Notes under the pieces: model-generated
What the model saw: the letters and a program-made list of their open reading frames with translations, nothing else
Databases searched by the model: none
Told to the model about the DNA's origin: nothing
Part shown: piece by piece, positions 24,810-33,516 of the stretch
Position numbering within the stretch: position 1 is the stretch's first letter
How the letters are laid out: each line of letters opens with the position of its first letter
Translations under genes and position numbers: made by a program
Virus record (IMG/VR): IMGVR_UViG_3300026518_000014
Coordinates: 1-51,166 of that record
DNA length: 51,166 nt
Reading direction: 5' to 3' (one strand)
From: a virus

Positions 24810-25163
24810 ATGTTAAAATTAGATACTGTAAAATTTGAACCAAAAATAATTGAAAATGAGGATACAATAATAAGATTTTCTAAAAGAAATTTACCATTGA
24901 TTTATACAGGAAAATCTGCTGAAGAAAACTCTATATTAACAGCTGAATTATATTGTAAATGGTATTACTTATATCTAGTACATCCCGATGGAACTATACA
25001 AGAAATAGAACCAGCATTGGTAGATGATGTAAATTATGCTGATAATGTTTGGGATCCTATAGACATAGAAAAATTTGCTGAAAAATATAATCTTATAATG
25101 GATGAGCAGTTTTATGAAATGTTAGTAGGTAGATGGGAAATAGAAATAAAAGAAAACTATTAA
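24810..25163 (+). CDS. Unknown protein, 117 aa
   Basis: Strand-rich, with aromatic residues (AELYCKWYYLYLVHPDGTIQEIEP) and a helical, Trp-containing end. It follows the polymerase-like gene by 10 nt with a good AAGGAG site, so it is probably co-expressed with it. No family is recognised. It ends at the shared palindrome at 25162. Confidence 0.78.
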   Translation: MLKLDTVKFEPKIIENEDTIIRFSKRNLPLIYTGKSAEENSILTAELYCKWYYLYLVHPDGTIQEIEPALVDDVNYADNVWDPIDIEKFAEKYNLIMDEQFYEMLVGRWEIEIKENY

Positions 25164-25189
25164 GATTACTGAGAATTCTCAGTAATCTT
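25162..25189. terminator. Bidirectional palindromic terminator
   Basis: A 28-nt perfect palindrome centred on GAATTC, flanked by T on the + side and A on the other. It serves the convergent genes at 25163 and 25179. Confidence 0.72.
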
Positions 25190-25628
25190 TTCTATATTCT
25201 TCATTTCTGAATTTTTTAAGTTCGTTAGATATTGAAACTTCATCTATTATATTTGTAACTATCTCACCATCTTTATCATATTCTAACATACCTACTCTAT
25301 GCTTAGTAATATTATTAATATTGTCTTTTAAGTTATCGTTAATCCATATTGCTACTAATCTAGATTTATCTTGGTCTACTAAATACCAAGGACTATGCGA
25401 ATCACCACTATATATCATAACTCTAACATAAACAATATCATCATCTTCGTACCAAGTACCATCATCTTTTTGTAATGGTATTCTACAAGTAAATAAATCT
25501 CCATCAGTCACTTCAGCTCTCGCTATTATATTAATAAATTTCTCATCTGTTGCTATTTCCCATACAGTCTTAGTAACGCCTTGTATGGCTCCTAATGTTA
25601 TATAATCTTTAATAGTAAATATAGCCAT
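25179..25628 (-). CDS. Beta-sandwich (Ig/FN3-like) protein, 149 aa
   Basis: The pattern GVTKTVWEIATDEKFINII followed by ARAEVTDGDLFTCRIPL and VYVRVMIYSGDSHSPWYLV resembles fibronectin type III or Ig-like strands, common in phage decoration and tail proteins. The ATG at 25628 is used: AAAGGATAT lies 6-8 nt upstream, while a longer reading needs a TTG start at 25652 that overlaps this RBS. The C-terminal 40 residues are charged. A TTGATTAAA motif precedes it on the minus strand. A virion role is likely but inferred. Confidence 0.72.
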   Translation of the reverse strand: MAIFTIKDYITLGAIQGVTKTVWEIATDEKFINIIARAEVTDGDLFTCRIPLQKDDGTWYEDDDIVYVRVMIYSGDSHSPWYLVDQDKSRLVAIWINDNLKDNINNITKHRVGMLEYDKDGEIVTNIIDEVSISNELKKFRNEEYRKDY

Positions 25629-25711
25629 TGTATATCCTTTAATTTTAATCAATCCATAAATTCTTTTAGGTTAATGAATTTATCTGAATAAAGAATTAAC
25701 AAGGAGTAAAA

Positions 25712-27034
25712 ATGATTAATTACCTATCTACAGTTATAGATGATAAAGAATTAAAAAAAGTAGACAATCTATTTAATAACTTATTGCTAGATTACACTAG
25801 TCAAAAACGTTTATCTAGATTTAAAGAAGATATAATAGATGACGCATATAAAGAAATATCTGACGTGCTTAGTAAAAGATTCGGATTTACTATAGAATTA
25901 GTAAACAATAATAATAAAAATATATCTGTTATGCCGTCGGTATCACAATACGCGATAGATCTAAAAAATAGAATTAAGAAAAAGATGGAAAAGCAAGTAG
26001 TAAAAAGAGATTATAACGATAAAATTAAAACAGTCTTATATACTTTAGATAAATTAGAGAATGAGTTAAATAAAGGATTAAGAGTAGATACTAATAATTA
26101 TAAAATACTATCTGATAATGATTTTAATTTTAAAATAAATCTAGATTTTATCTATCTATTAAAAAATAAAATATCTGGTAGAGAATTAACCAGTATAGTC
26201 TTACACGAAATAGGACATATTTATAATGGTATTTTATTATTACCAACTACTGTTGCTAATGCTGTAGATTTAACATTAAATATAGTTAGTTCTATAAGTG
26301 ATAATAAATCTCCTAAAGAAACTATATTAAAATTAGCAGATGAAAAAAATACAGAATCAGAATTTAATAGTAATATAGTATTTAATCTTTATAAATCATA
26401 TATAATAGATAATAATAAATATTTTTCTGGTTATAAAAGATCATACACTAATGAAAATACAGCAGATATGCTAGCCGTGTCATTTGGATATGGAGTAGAA
26501 CTATCAACAGCATTAAGTAAAGTAACGGATATTATTAAACCTAATGACGATATTACAAATAGTTTAATAGCTATAGAAACTGTATCTATATTATCTTATA
26601 TTATATTCGTGTATGGGTTAGATACAGTAGCTAGTATATTATTTACTAATTTAGTACTTGTTGCATCTATAACTATTATTTATGCTGGAATTATAGCATT
26701 TTTTGTATGGTTATTTAGTAGAACTTTAGGAACTATGCAATTGAATAAAGATTTATCAACCCACGAAGAGGTAAGTATACGTATCAGTAGGATAAAAAAT
26801 AAAATAATATCTACTGCTAAAAAAGCTACAAATAAAGAAGAAGCTATAAGAGCTATAAAAGAAATTAAATCTCTTAATGGTTTATTGAAATCAATAAGCG
26901 AGTCTACTGGGGTCAATCTTGGTAAATTAAAAACTGTTAATACTGAGTATGAAGTAATAGTTATGGCTGATAATTTGATAAACAATGAATTATTTATTCA
27001 ATCACTAAGATTAAAATACATGAAAGGAGAATAG
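25712..27034 (+). CDS. Second membrane-associated zincin metalloprotease, 440 aa
   Basis: The motif SIVLHEIGHIYNG (HEIGH at 165-169) and the downstream TNENTADMLAVSFGY (247-260; E248 and D252 as ligand candidates) define a gluzincin-like site. A long hydrophobic region at about 285-335 (VSILSYIIFVYGLD, ILFTNLVLVASITIIYAGIIAFFVWLF) suggests two membrane passes. The part order matches the protein at 16588-18114, so they are probably paralogues. AAGGAG precedes the start. The gene overlaps no neighbour and is followed 1 nt later by an unknown gene. Confidence 0.8.
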   Translation: MINYLSTVIDDKELKKVDNLFNNLLLDYTSQKRLSRFKEDIIDDAYKEISDVLSKRFGFTIELVNNNNKNISVMPSVSQYAIDLKNRIKKKMEKQVVKRDYNDKIKTVLYTLDKLENELNKGLRVDTNNYKILSDNDFNFKINLDFIYLLKNKISGRELTSIVLHEIGHIYNGILLLPTTVANAVDLTLNIVSSISDNKSPKETILKLADEKNTESEFNSNIVFNLYKSYIIDNNKYFSGYKRSYTNENTADMLAVSFGYGVELSTALSKVTDIIKPNDDITNSLIAIETVSILSYIIFVYGLDTVASILFTNLVLVASITIIYAGIIAFFVWLFSRTLGTMQLNKDLSTHEEVSIRISRIKNKIISTAKKATNKEEAIRAIKEIKSLNGLLKSISESTGVNLGKLKTVNTEYEVIVMADNLINNELFIQSLRLKYMKGE

Positions 27035-27035
27035 A

Positions 27036-27479
27036 ATGGTATTTTTTGTACAAAAAAACTTTAATGACGTTAATGTGATTAATTTAGCTAATGATAATAT
27101 TATAGATTTAGATTTTGGGGATAATAGAGCTAACCTAATAAATTCTAGAATTAGAAAAGAAGTTATTAATGGTGTTCTTCCAGATACTATAGATTTAATT
27201 TTAGCTAACGCTGTTAGTAAGAATATTTTAATAGAGTTAAATGAAAAAAATATTAGAACACTGTACTCTAATACTGATTTATTTAGTAGTATGTTAAGAA
27301 AAGATATTAAGAAATTAGCATTCTGGTTAAATGAATATTTAGATATAGATGATGTTTATCATTTTACTAATTTAATAATTAATTTCTTATTAAGTAGACT
27401 TATTTATAATCTGGATAATAGATCATTAATAGAAGAACATAAAGATTTACGTGATTATTTCCTTAGAACATTAAATTAA
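27036..27479 (+). CDS. Unknown protein, 147 aa
   Basis: Immediately follows the metalloprotease gene with AAAGGAG in its end, so they are translationally linked. The N-terminus FFVQKNFNDVNVINLANDNIIDLDFGD is Asn/Asp-rich, and the remainder is helical. It could be a partner, inhibitor or substrate of the protease, from context only. No family is recognised. Confidence 0.78.
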   Translation: MVFFVQKNFNDVNVINLANDNIIDLDFGDNRANLINSRIRKEVINGVLPDTIDLILANAVSKNILIELNEKNIRTLYSNTDLFSSMLRKDIKKLAFWLNEYLDIDDVYHFTNLIINFLLSRLIYNLDNRSLIEEHKDLRDYFLRTLN

Positions 27480-27512
27480 AACATATAGGAGATATTCTCC
27501 TATATGTTTTTA
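27478..27512. terminator. Bidirectional terminator
   Basis: A 15-bp stem (27478-27492 with 27496-27510) with a TAT loop, with A-run and T-run flanks. It separates the convergent 147-aa gene and the 953-aa gene. Confidence 0.85.
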
Positions 27513-30371
27513 TATTTTTATTAACTCTAAATTAAAACTTAATTGCGGAACATAGTTACCACTTTTATTAACTTCTAATTTCTTAACAAATGTAAATTTA
27601 TTACTGTCTGGTAAATAATTATAAACCGTTAAGTCGCCTATTACATCCATATTGTTAATTTTAATAAACTGTATATTTTCATAATTAAGTTTACTAATAA
27701 TATATTCAGATATTTTATTTTTATTATTAAATTTACCAAGAGCTTCTTGAAAGTAAATATTTATTTTTCTAATAATTTCGTTAAATTCATTAGCATCAGT
27801 AATATTCTCTATAATATAAACTATTAATGTAGGTTCAATCATTGATGGTGTGTTATAAATAGTATTATTTTTATTTATCTTAACATCTGTTAATTTATTC
27901 TTAGGTCTATATACTAATTTTGTATTTTCTAATAGTTCATTATTAAGTTGTTTTAATTCTTCTAATAAATAGTTGTTTAATTCTAGATATTTTTCAATAA
28001 TGTATTTTCTATAATTTTCATCCTTTGTTAATAAGAATTCTAATTCGAAAACTAAAATATCTACAAAATGTATAAATCCATTATCGTAGTCTATTATAGG
28101 TCTGTTAAATCTATCTAGAACAACATCACCTTTTTTATATTTAATAATTTTCTCACCATTACTATTTAAAACAAAATCTCCTTTTTTATGTTTTACTTTT
28201 AATTCTTTTATTTTTTTACCATTAAATTCTGTTTCTTCAAATACATAATTATCATCTTTATCTTTTTCATAAACATCTTCTAAATATGTTAAATAAATAT
28301 CTTTATCATATTTTTTATATTTTCTTAAAGTTGGAGTTACCCTATAATTAGAAAATAAATACTCTATTTTTTCATAAAACTTAATATGTAAATCAAATAC
28401 AGAAATAGTACTAATAGCTAGAGTATCAAATTCTAAAATATCATTAATATAATTGTCGTTTGTTTGTTTTAAATTAGTATCTGTACTATATATGTAAATT
28501 TTACTATCTAACTTACCTTTAATCTTAACAATATCTAAAATACCAGAAATAACTTTTAACTCTGTTTTATCATCATTGTCTATGTATGAATCTGTTACAA
28601 ATGAAAAAGTTAAAGTATTTGCGACAGTATCAAACTCACCTTCTATTACTATATCTGAACCAGTATCACTAGGTTTGAATCTAATTAATGCTTTTATAGT
28701 CTCATTATTTATCATCTCAGCCGCAACATCGTCTATATCTAACTTTAATATTAGATTATAAGTATTATCTATTCTTTTAACATATTTATCTACATATATT
28801 AAATTAAAATCCATATCTTTATTATAATAAATAGATTTAATATAATTTACTTTTGGGGTATTAGTATCATATACACGATAATCTAAAGAATCTTTATAAT
28901 CGCATATATATTTAAAAATAGTATAAAAGTATTTACCATTTTTTAATAATTCAGAAGCTTCTTCTAGTGTAGCTGATTTAAACTTATTAACTAAAGCTTG
29001 TGGTACTAATTTAAAAGAATGCTCATCTTTTTCTAAAAAAGTAAATGGTTCTATTATAATTCTACCATTATTAGTACTAACTTTATCTGGTAAAGAAACT
29101 ATTTTATTTTTATCTATAACTAAAGTATCTAAATAAATATCTGGATTAGCATAAATGTAATTATCTTTACTAAATGATAAATCTTTACTTACGGTATACT
29201 CTCTTCTAAGAGTAGAGTCTAAATTTTCACTAATAGTATATCCTAATCTATTTATTCTTTCTTTTAAATCATAATTAGTTATAGGAAGTTTATTATCTCC
29301 AGTAGTATTATTTATAATAATATCTTTTAACTCTGTTAATGATAACATATTTCTACCACCATTAACATAGGCATTAGAAAAAACAATCATAGTAACATTA
29401 TTTATTCTATTTAGATCCTCACCTATATCGTTTACTAATGTAAAGTCAACTATAAAATCTTTTTTATCTAGGTTACCAAATGACGTTGTTAGATTACCTT
29501 TAGTAGTAAATATCAATGTCTCAATTGTATTAAAATCTGAATTATTAATAAAAGCATCGTACATTAGTAGATTTATTAATTTGTTATTTTTTAATTTACA
29601 TTTTAAAATTGGTTTTTTAACGTCATAAACGAAATCTGAAAATGTTGGTATAAGATCAAGTTCTCCTAACGATGGTGAAGTAGCTCTACTGTATAAAGTA
29701 TAGAATTGATCATTAAGTTCAATATCTCTATTATACCCCTCACTAGGTATAACTGGTTCTTTAGTGTATATAGCATCTACTTGTTTTAATGTAACATTTA
29801 ATAAAATCCAGTCTAAGTTATTATTGTCAGTAACTATATAAGAAGTAATAACTTCATTACCCATAAACCCTATAGATAATTCAGACGGCATTAACAACAC
29901 CATAGTCTTTTTATTAATTGGATAATATCTAATAACAACTTCGTTTAAAAATAGAAAACTATAAAAATTCTTAACAGTTATTTTTGTAAATCTAGGAATA
30001 GTCAACTCGTAATATTTACCTTTATTTTCTCCATACGTTGTCATATGTGCAACAGGTATCGATATTGTAAATGTTCCTATACTAGGATATGCGAATATAT
30101 TCTCTATTTCTCTACTGTAAATATGGTGGTATAAATCATCTTTACTTTGTGCTAATACTGGATATAGTTTTCTTAAATTAGTTTTCATTTGTTCTAATAA
30201 AACAGAACCTATAGTTGCATTACTCTCCATTAAAAACATAAATGGATTTGTTGGGTCTGGTATGTCATTACCTTCTAATAAGTTTTCCATATGTTTATAT
30301 AATTCTACTTGTACTTTATTAGGATCGTATGCGTAATTAATTAAGTCTTCTTTTATATTTAAAAAACTCAT
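27510..30371 (-). CDS. Large virion-type protein, 953 aa, probably baseplate/tail
   Basis: Long, beta-rich and without enzyme motifs or signal peptide. The N-terminal 130 residues (NPFMFLMESNATIGSVLLEQM, SKDDLYHHIYSREIENIFAYPSIGTFTISIPV) follow a pattern I associate with gp6/baseplate-wedge-like proteins of large myoviruses. The rest is a string of strand-rich segments with a charged KHKKGDFVLNSNGEK-like repeat near 735-760 (two KKGD units in tandem). Baseplate assignment is tentative. The start has AAGGAG on the minus strand and a TTTTGATAAAA motif upstream. Confidence 0.7.
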   Translation of the reverse strand: MSFLNIKEDLINYAYDPNKVQVELYKHMENLLEGNDIPDPTNPFMFLMESNATIGSVLLEQMKTNLRKLYPVLAQSKDDLYHHIYSREIENIFAYPSIGTFTISIPVAHMTTYGENKGKYYELTIPRFTKITVKNFYSFLFLNEVVIRYYPINKKTMVLLMPSELSIGFMGNEVITSYIVTDNNNLDWILLNVTLKQVDAIYTKEPVIPSEGYNRDIELNDQFYTLYSRATSPSLGELDLIPTFSDFVYDVKKPILKCKLKNNKLINLLMYDAFINNSDFNTIETLIFTTKGNLTTSFGNLDKKDFIVDFTLVNDIGEDLNRINNVTMIVFSNAYVNGGRNMLSLTELKDIIINNTTGDNKLPITNYDLKERINRLGYTISENLDSTLRREYTVSKDLSFSKDNYIYANPDIYLDTLVIDKNKIVSLPDKVSTNNGRIIIEPFTFLEKDEHSFKLVPQALVNKFKSATLEEASELLKNGKYFYTIFKYICDYKDSLDYRVYDTNTPKVNYIKSIYYNKDMDFNLIYVDKYVKRIDNTYNLILKLDIDDVAAEMINNETIKALIRFKPSDTGSDIVIEGEFDTVANTLTFSFVTDSYIDNDDKTELKVISGILDIVKIKGKLDSKIYIYSTDTNLKQTNDNYINDILEFDTLAISTISVFDLHIKFYEKIEYLFSNYRVTPTLRKYKKYDKDIYLTYLEDVYEKDKDDNYVFEETEFNGKKIKELKVKHKKGDFVLNSNGEKIIKYKKGDVVLDRFNRPIIDYDNGFIHFVDILVFELEFLLTKDENYRKYIIEKYLELNNYLLEELKQLNNELLENTKLVYRPKNKLTDVKINKNNTIYNTPSMIEPTLIVYIIENITDANEFNEIIRKINIYFQEALGKFNNKNKISEYIISKLNYENIQFIKINNMDVIGDLTVYNYLPDSNKFTFVKKLEVNKSGNYVPQLSFNLELIKI

Positions 30372-30389
30372 TTTTTCTCCTTACTTTAA

Positions 30390-30400
30390 TTTTATCAAAA
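30390..30400 (-). promoter_or_regulatory. TTTTGATAAAA motif upstream of the 953-aa gene
   Basis: On the minus strand this 11-mer lies just before the RBS. It matches a site upstream of the 161-aa gene at 39729. Confidence 0.35.
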
Positions 30401-30443
30401 GATTCGATGGGATAGTTTTTTAATTTCTAAGTATATTGAACCG

Positions 30444-30462
30444 TATACTACTAATGTGCAAA
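30444..30462 (+). promoter_or_regulatory. Phage promoter motif
   Basis: TATACTACTAATGTGCAAA, a near-consensus copy, 87 nt before the ATG at 30550. Confidence 0.65.
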
Positions 30463-30472
30463 ATAGAAATTT

Positions 30473-30531
30473 TGAATAGTTAGTAATAACAGAGTACGCT
30501 TTTAAAGCAGGAAAATTACGAAAGCTATTCA
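30473..30531 (+). other. Structured 5' leader candidate
   Basis: TGAATAG (30473-30479) pairs with CTATTCA (30525-30531). Inside, GCTTT (30498-30502) can pair with either of two AAAGC copies (30504-30508 or 30521-30525), the second overlapping the outer stem. The leader is longer than for most genes here. Confidence 0.4.
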
Positions 30532-30549
30532 GTCTTTAAGGAGACAAAA

Positions 30550-31023
30550 ATGTTAGAAGTTAAAGGTAACAAAGTTATTTTAAATGTAGTAGAAGGTAAA
30601 TTAGAAATTGAATTAAATGTAAAAAAAAGAACAAGAAAAATAAATCTTGTTAATAATTTAGAGCTTATAGAATTGGCATTAATGCCGTTCTGCAAAATTA
30701 ACAAAAAGTTAAAGACTAAAGGGCTAACTAAAATGAACAATATGTTTTTAAATAGTGGCAATGAAATCGTCGCTGTTAAAATAAACACACACCTACTAGA
30801 AGTAGGAACTGTGAACGAAACAGTATTTAAAACTATAATTAGCAGTAATTTAAAGAAAACAAAGATACAGCTAATAGTAGACACTGTTACAGAACTAAAT
30901 AAAACACTATCGAAAGAAAGTGAAGCCATTAAGAAAAAATGGAGAGATGAAGCTTTAAGCTATATGTCTCCATACGATGATGACGATGACGATAGCGAAG
31001 AACCTAAAGAAGAAGTAGCATAA
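30550..31023 (+). CDS. Unknown protein with acidic tail, 157 aa
   Basis: A basic N-terminal half (NVKKRTRKINLV) leads into helices and a strongly acidic tail with six consecutive Asp followed by SEEPKEE. The basic body and acidic tail are reminiscent of nucleic-acid-binding or partner-recruiting proteins, but no family is recognised. It is a monocistronic unit with its own promoter, a long leader and a shared terminator. Confidence 0.8.
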   Translation: MLEVKGNKVILNVVEGKLEIELNVKKRTRKINLVNNLELIELALMPFCKINKKLKTKGLTKMNNMFLNSGNEIVAVKINTHLLEVGTVNETVFKTIISSNLKKTKIQLIVDTVTELNKTLSKESEAIKKKWRDEALSYMSPYDDDDDDSEEPKEEVA

Positions 31024-31048
31024 GCTACTATTCTTCTTTATTTTTTTT
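31006..31048. terminator. Bidirectional terminator
   Basis: A roughly 13-bp stem with one mismatch/bulge around an ATAA loop (31020-31023), followed by about ten T on the + side. Confidence 0.75.
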
Positions 31049-32134
31049 TTACAAACTTCCTTTTTCTACTAATCTTAATAATTTTTTACTATCTTTAGGT
31101 ATTAACCATTTTAATTCATTAGTATCTATATCTATTAACGGATAAGCTCTATAGTTAAAATATTTTAATAGATGCTCATCTACTTCTATCATATAGTCTT
31201 TCTCACCCTCTATATAATACTTTCTTAAATAAGGATTAAAAATACATTGTGCCATATTAAACTCGTGTTTTAATCTAGGGTCATTATACATACCTCCCAT
31301 ACAAACAAATCTAATATCTAATGTTTTATTATTATCTTTTGTAACTTCACTTCTATTAAAATCAAAATACTTACCTAATGGAATAGATATAGGGAAAGCT
31401 GCACCAGGCGCAAATATCTGACTAACGTATTTACCTGTTCTATCCATTATTAATATATAAAATCTAGTATTATAATCTATTTCATTTTCTAAAATAAAAT
31501 CTATATACGGTACAAGTTTACCTTCGAACACCATAGATTCGTACATAACCCAAGTTTGAAATAAAAATGGTAACACACCTGTTCTTATATTTCTAAATGT
31601 AGCTGTTACTTCATATACGTCATTAACTTCATATATACCATCTACCATAGCGTGTTGTTCTCTTCTAACGCCAGCTGTTGTTGTAGCGTGAGGTACTACA
31701 ACATCAGGTATACCTGATAAACTTAAAATAGTATTTGATAGTAAAGGTAAAAAACCTTGATACCTATCCATTAATGGAGAATCAGCTATTTGATTATTAA
31801 AAATAGCTGAATTATTACCATTTTTTAATTCTGTAAATTTACCTGTTAGATTATATTGTAGTCTAGGATCTAACATAGCTCTAACATATCTTTCCATAGA
31901 ATAAGGATTTTTATTCATAAGTGAATACATCTCCCTAGCATTTAAAATATTCATATCTGTTAAATTAAGCATAGGTCTAGTAAAAAATATTCTACTTTGA
32001 CCATAGAGTTCAGATGGTAATGGAGGATTCTCCATAGAATAATTTAAACCATATAGTGTATTAGTTATAGCTTTATCGAAAGGTCCTGTTAAGTTTGCTT
32101 CCAATACATCGTTATAATTAGCAATTTTAATCAT
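31049..32134 (-). CDS. Virion-type protein, 361 aa
   Basis: The pattern GPFDKAITNTLYGLN, RRE-QHAMVDGIYEVNDVYEVTATFRN and APGAAFPISIPLGKYFDFNR resembles conserved jumbo-phage structural proteins, possibly tail tube/sheath-associated or capsid-vertex. No precise family is assigned. It is beta-rich with no membrane segment. It is transcribed opposite the next structural block and ends at the shared terminator. The RBS is weak (AAGGAAT). Confidence 0.72.
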   Translation of the reverse strand: MIKIANYNDVLEANLTGPFDKAITNTLYGLNYSMENPPLPSELYGQSRIFFTRPMLNLTDMNILNAREMYSLMNKNPYSMERYVRAMLDPRLQYNLTGKFTELKNGNNSAIFNNQIADSPLMDRYQGFLPLLSNTILSLSGIPDVVVPHATTTAGVRREQHAMVDGIYEVNDVYEVTATFRNIRTGVLPFLFQTWVMYESMVFEGKLVPYIDFILENEIDYNTRFYILIMDRTGKYVSQIFAPGAAFPISIPLGKYFDFNRSEVTKDNNKTLDIRFVCMGGMYNDPRLKHEFNMAQCIFNPYLRKYYIEGEKDYMIEVDEHLLKYFNYRAYPLIDIDTNELKWLIPKDSKKLLRLVEKGSL

Positions 32135-32242
32135 TTCTAATTCCTTTTTTATTTTTCAAACGATGGCGGGTCATTTTATATAATTATATCAACCCTGAAA
32201 ATAGAATGATTACCGACTATTTAACATAAAGGAGAAAAGAAA
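32135..32242. promoter_or_regulatory. Divergent promoter region
   Basis: The spacer between two divergent virion-type genes carries the 12-nt AT palindrome ATATAATTATAT (32178-32189). No clear CTAANRTG motif is present. It may be a bidirectional promoter of another class. Confidence 0.4.
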
Positions 32243-33505
32243 ATGAAGAAGTATAAATTAGACAATTTAGACGCAGGATTGTTAAGCGGAGGATTTGAAA
32301 ACTATGGTAGTAGCGTTCCAGCTCTTAAAACTATAGTAGATCTATTTGCTAATGCGGATAAATATGTAGAAAACCCTGAAGACCTAGTAAAAAATCACCC
32401 TGACTTTGTATTCTCCGGTAGAATAACAAAAGTTGTTACTGATAGAATCATAAGACCATATGTAATTGTAAGCGATAAACTTGAATTTATGGATAAGAAA
32501 AAATTATCAGATGTTATAAAATTTAATATTAATCTATTTTCTGCTTATTTTTTACAAGCTATTAAAATTTTAGCTAATGTGTATAATGTAGATGTAACTA
32601 TGTTAGCAAGACAAGTTACAGATAGAACTCTTATCAAATCTACAGCAAAAGCAATTAAAACTGTAAAAAATATTGTTCCAGGAATGGAAGACGCATCAGA
32701 TGCTGTAATTAATAAAATAGCTAAAAAAATTAATGTAAATTCTGGAGTAGAAGATAGTATGGATGAAGATATTGAAAAAGCTACTGATTCTGCACAATCA
32801 AATATTAATACCACATCTACAGAAATATCTTTTAAAGATGCTGAGAAAGACTTGAAAGTAAATGATACATTAATTAAAATTATTAATCTAGATTTAAGAG
32901 TTAGTACAAAAGATGGGAATAGTAAAAACGATTTTAAAGCATCTATACCATTTGTAATTGCACCTATAGTTATGTATACTAATGCTAATACATTTATTAA
33001 AAATGCTTTAGGTACAGATAATGATGAAACATTTTCTAATAGATGGTTACAATATAGAAGTGGAGAAATTGGTTTATGGGATTTAATGTTTGCGGGAGAT
33101 TTAATAAACGACTATAAAAGAAATAAAGTACATAATAAAAATGATGTAGCTAATCTTATTAAAAAGAAAAGCTTAAAAAATATGGGTGGTAATGTTTTAA
33201 TGGGTGAAGGTAGTTTCACTAATTATACAAATATTTATATATTCGATAAATCAGACGAATTAATGATTGAAGACATTATACAAGAAGATTTAATAGATGC
33301 TGAAGTATGGCAAGACTTAGCTCTTAAATTATTGGCGTTCGATATCAGTTTCGTAGATAGTGATAAAGAAAATATAACTAATTTTATAACTGACATGCCT
33401 ACTTATAGTGTGTTATCATTTAGAGATATTAAAAAGAGTGAAAAAAATAATGATGAAATTAATGATTTATTAAAAGCTATGCTTATTAATAAACCAGCAT
33501 TTTAA
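32243..33505 (+). CDS. Virion-type protein, 420 aa
   Basis: It opens a run of structural-looking genes (32243-39683). The N-terminus (NLDAGLLSGGFENYGSSVPALKT) and a middle segment with a charged Asp/Ser stretch (about 165-195) are followed by a compact domain (NVLMGEGSFTNYTNIYIFDKSD). No catalytic motif or signal peptide. AAAGGAG precedes the start. A virion role is inferred from the neighbours and lack of enzyme motifs. Confidence 0.72.
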   Translation: MKKYKLDNLDAGLLSGGFENYGSSVPALKTIVDLFANADKYVENPEDLVKNHPDFVFSGRITKVVTDRIIRPYVIVSDKLEFMDKKKLSDVIKFNINLFSAYFLQAIKILANVYNVDVTMLARQVTDRTLIKSTAKAIKTVKNIVPGMEDASDAVINKIAKKINVNSGVEDSMDEDIEKATDSAQSNINTTSTEISFKDAEKDLKVNDTLIKIINLDLRVSTKDGNSKNDFKASIPFVIAPIVMYTNANTFIKNALGTDNDETFSNRWLQYRSGEIGLWDLMFAGDLINDYKRNKVHNKNDVANLIKKKSLKNMGGNVLMGEGSFTNYTNIYIFDKSDELMIEDIIQEDLIDAEVWQDLALKLLAFDISFVDSDKENITNFITDMPTYSVLSFRDIKKSEKNNDEINDLLKAMLINKPAF

Positions 33506-33516
33506 AGGAGAAAATT

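Noticed and set aside
25629-25652. TTG start adding 8 residues to the FN3-like protein
   Set aside because: The extension overlaps the RBS used by the ATG at 25628.
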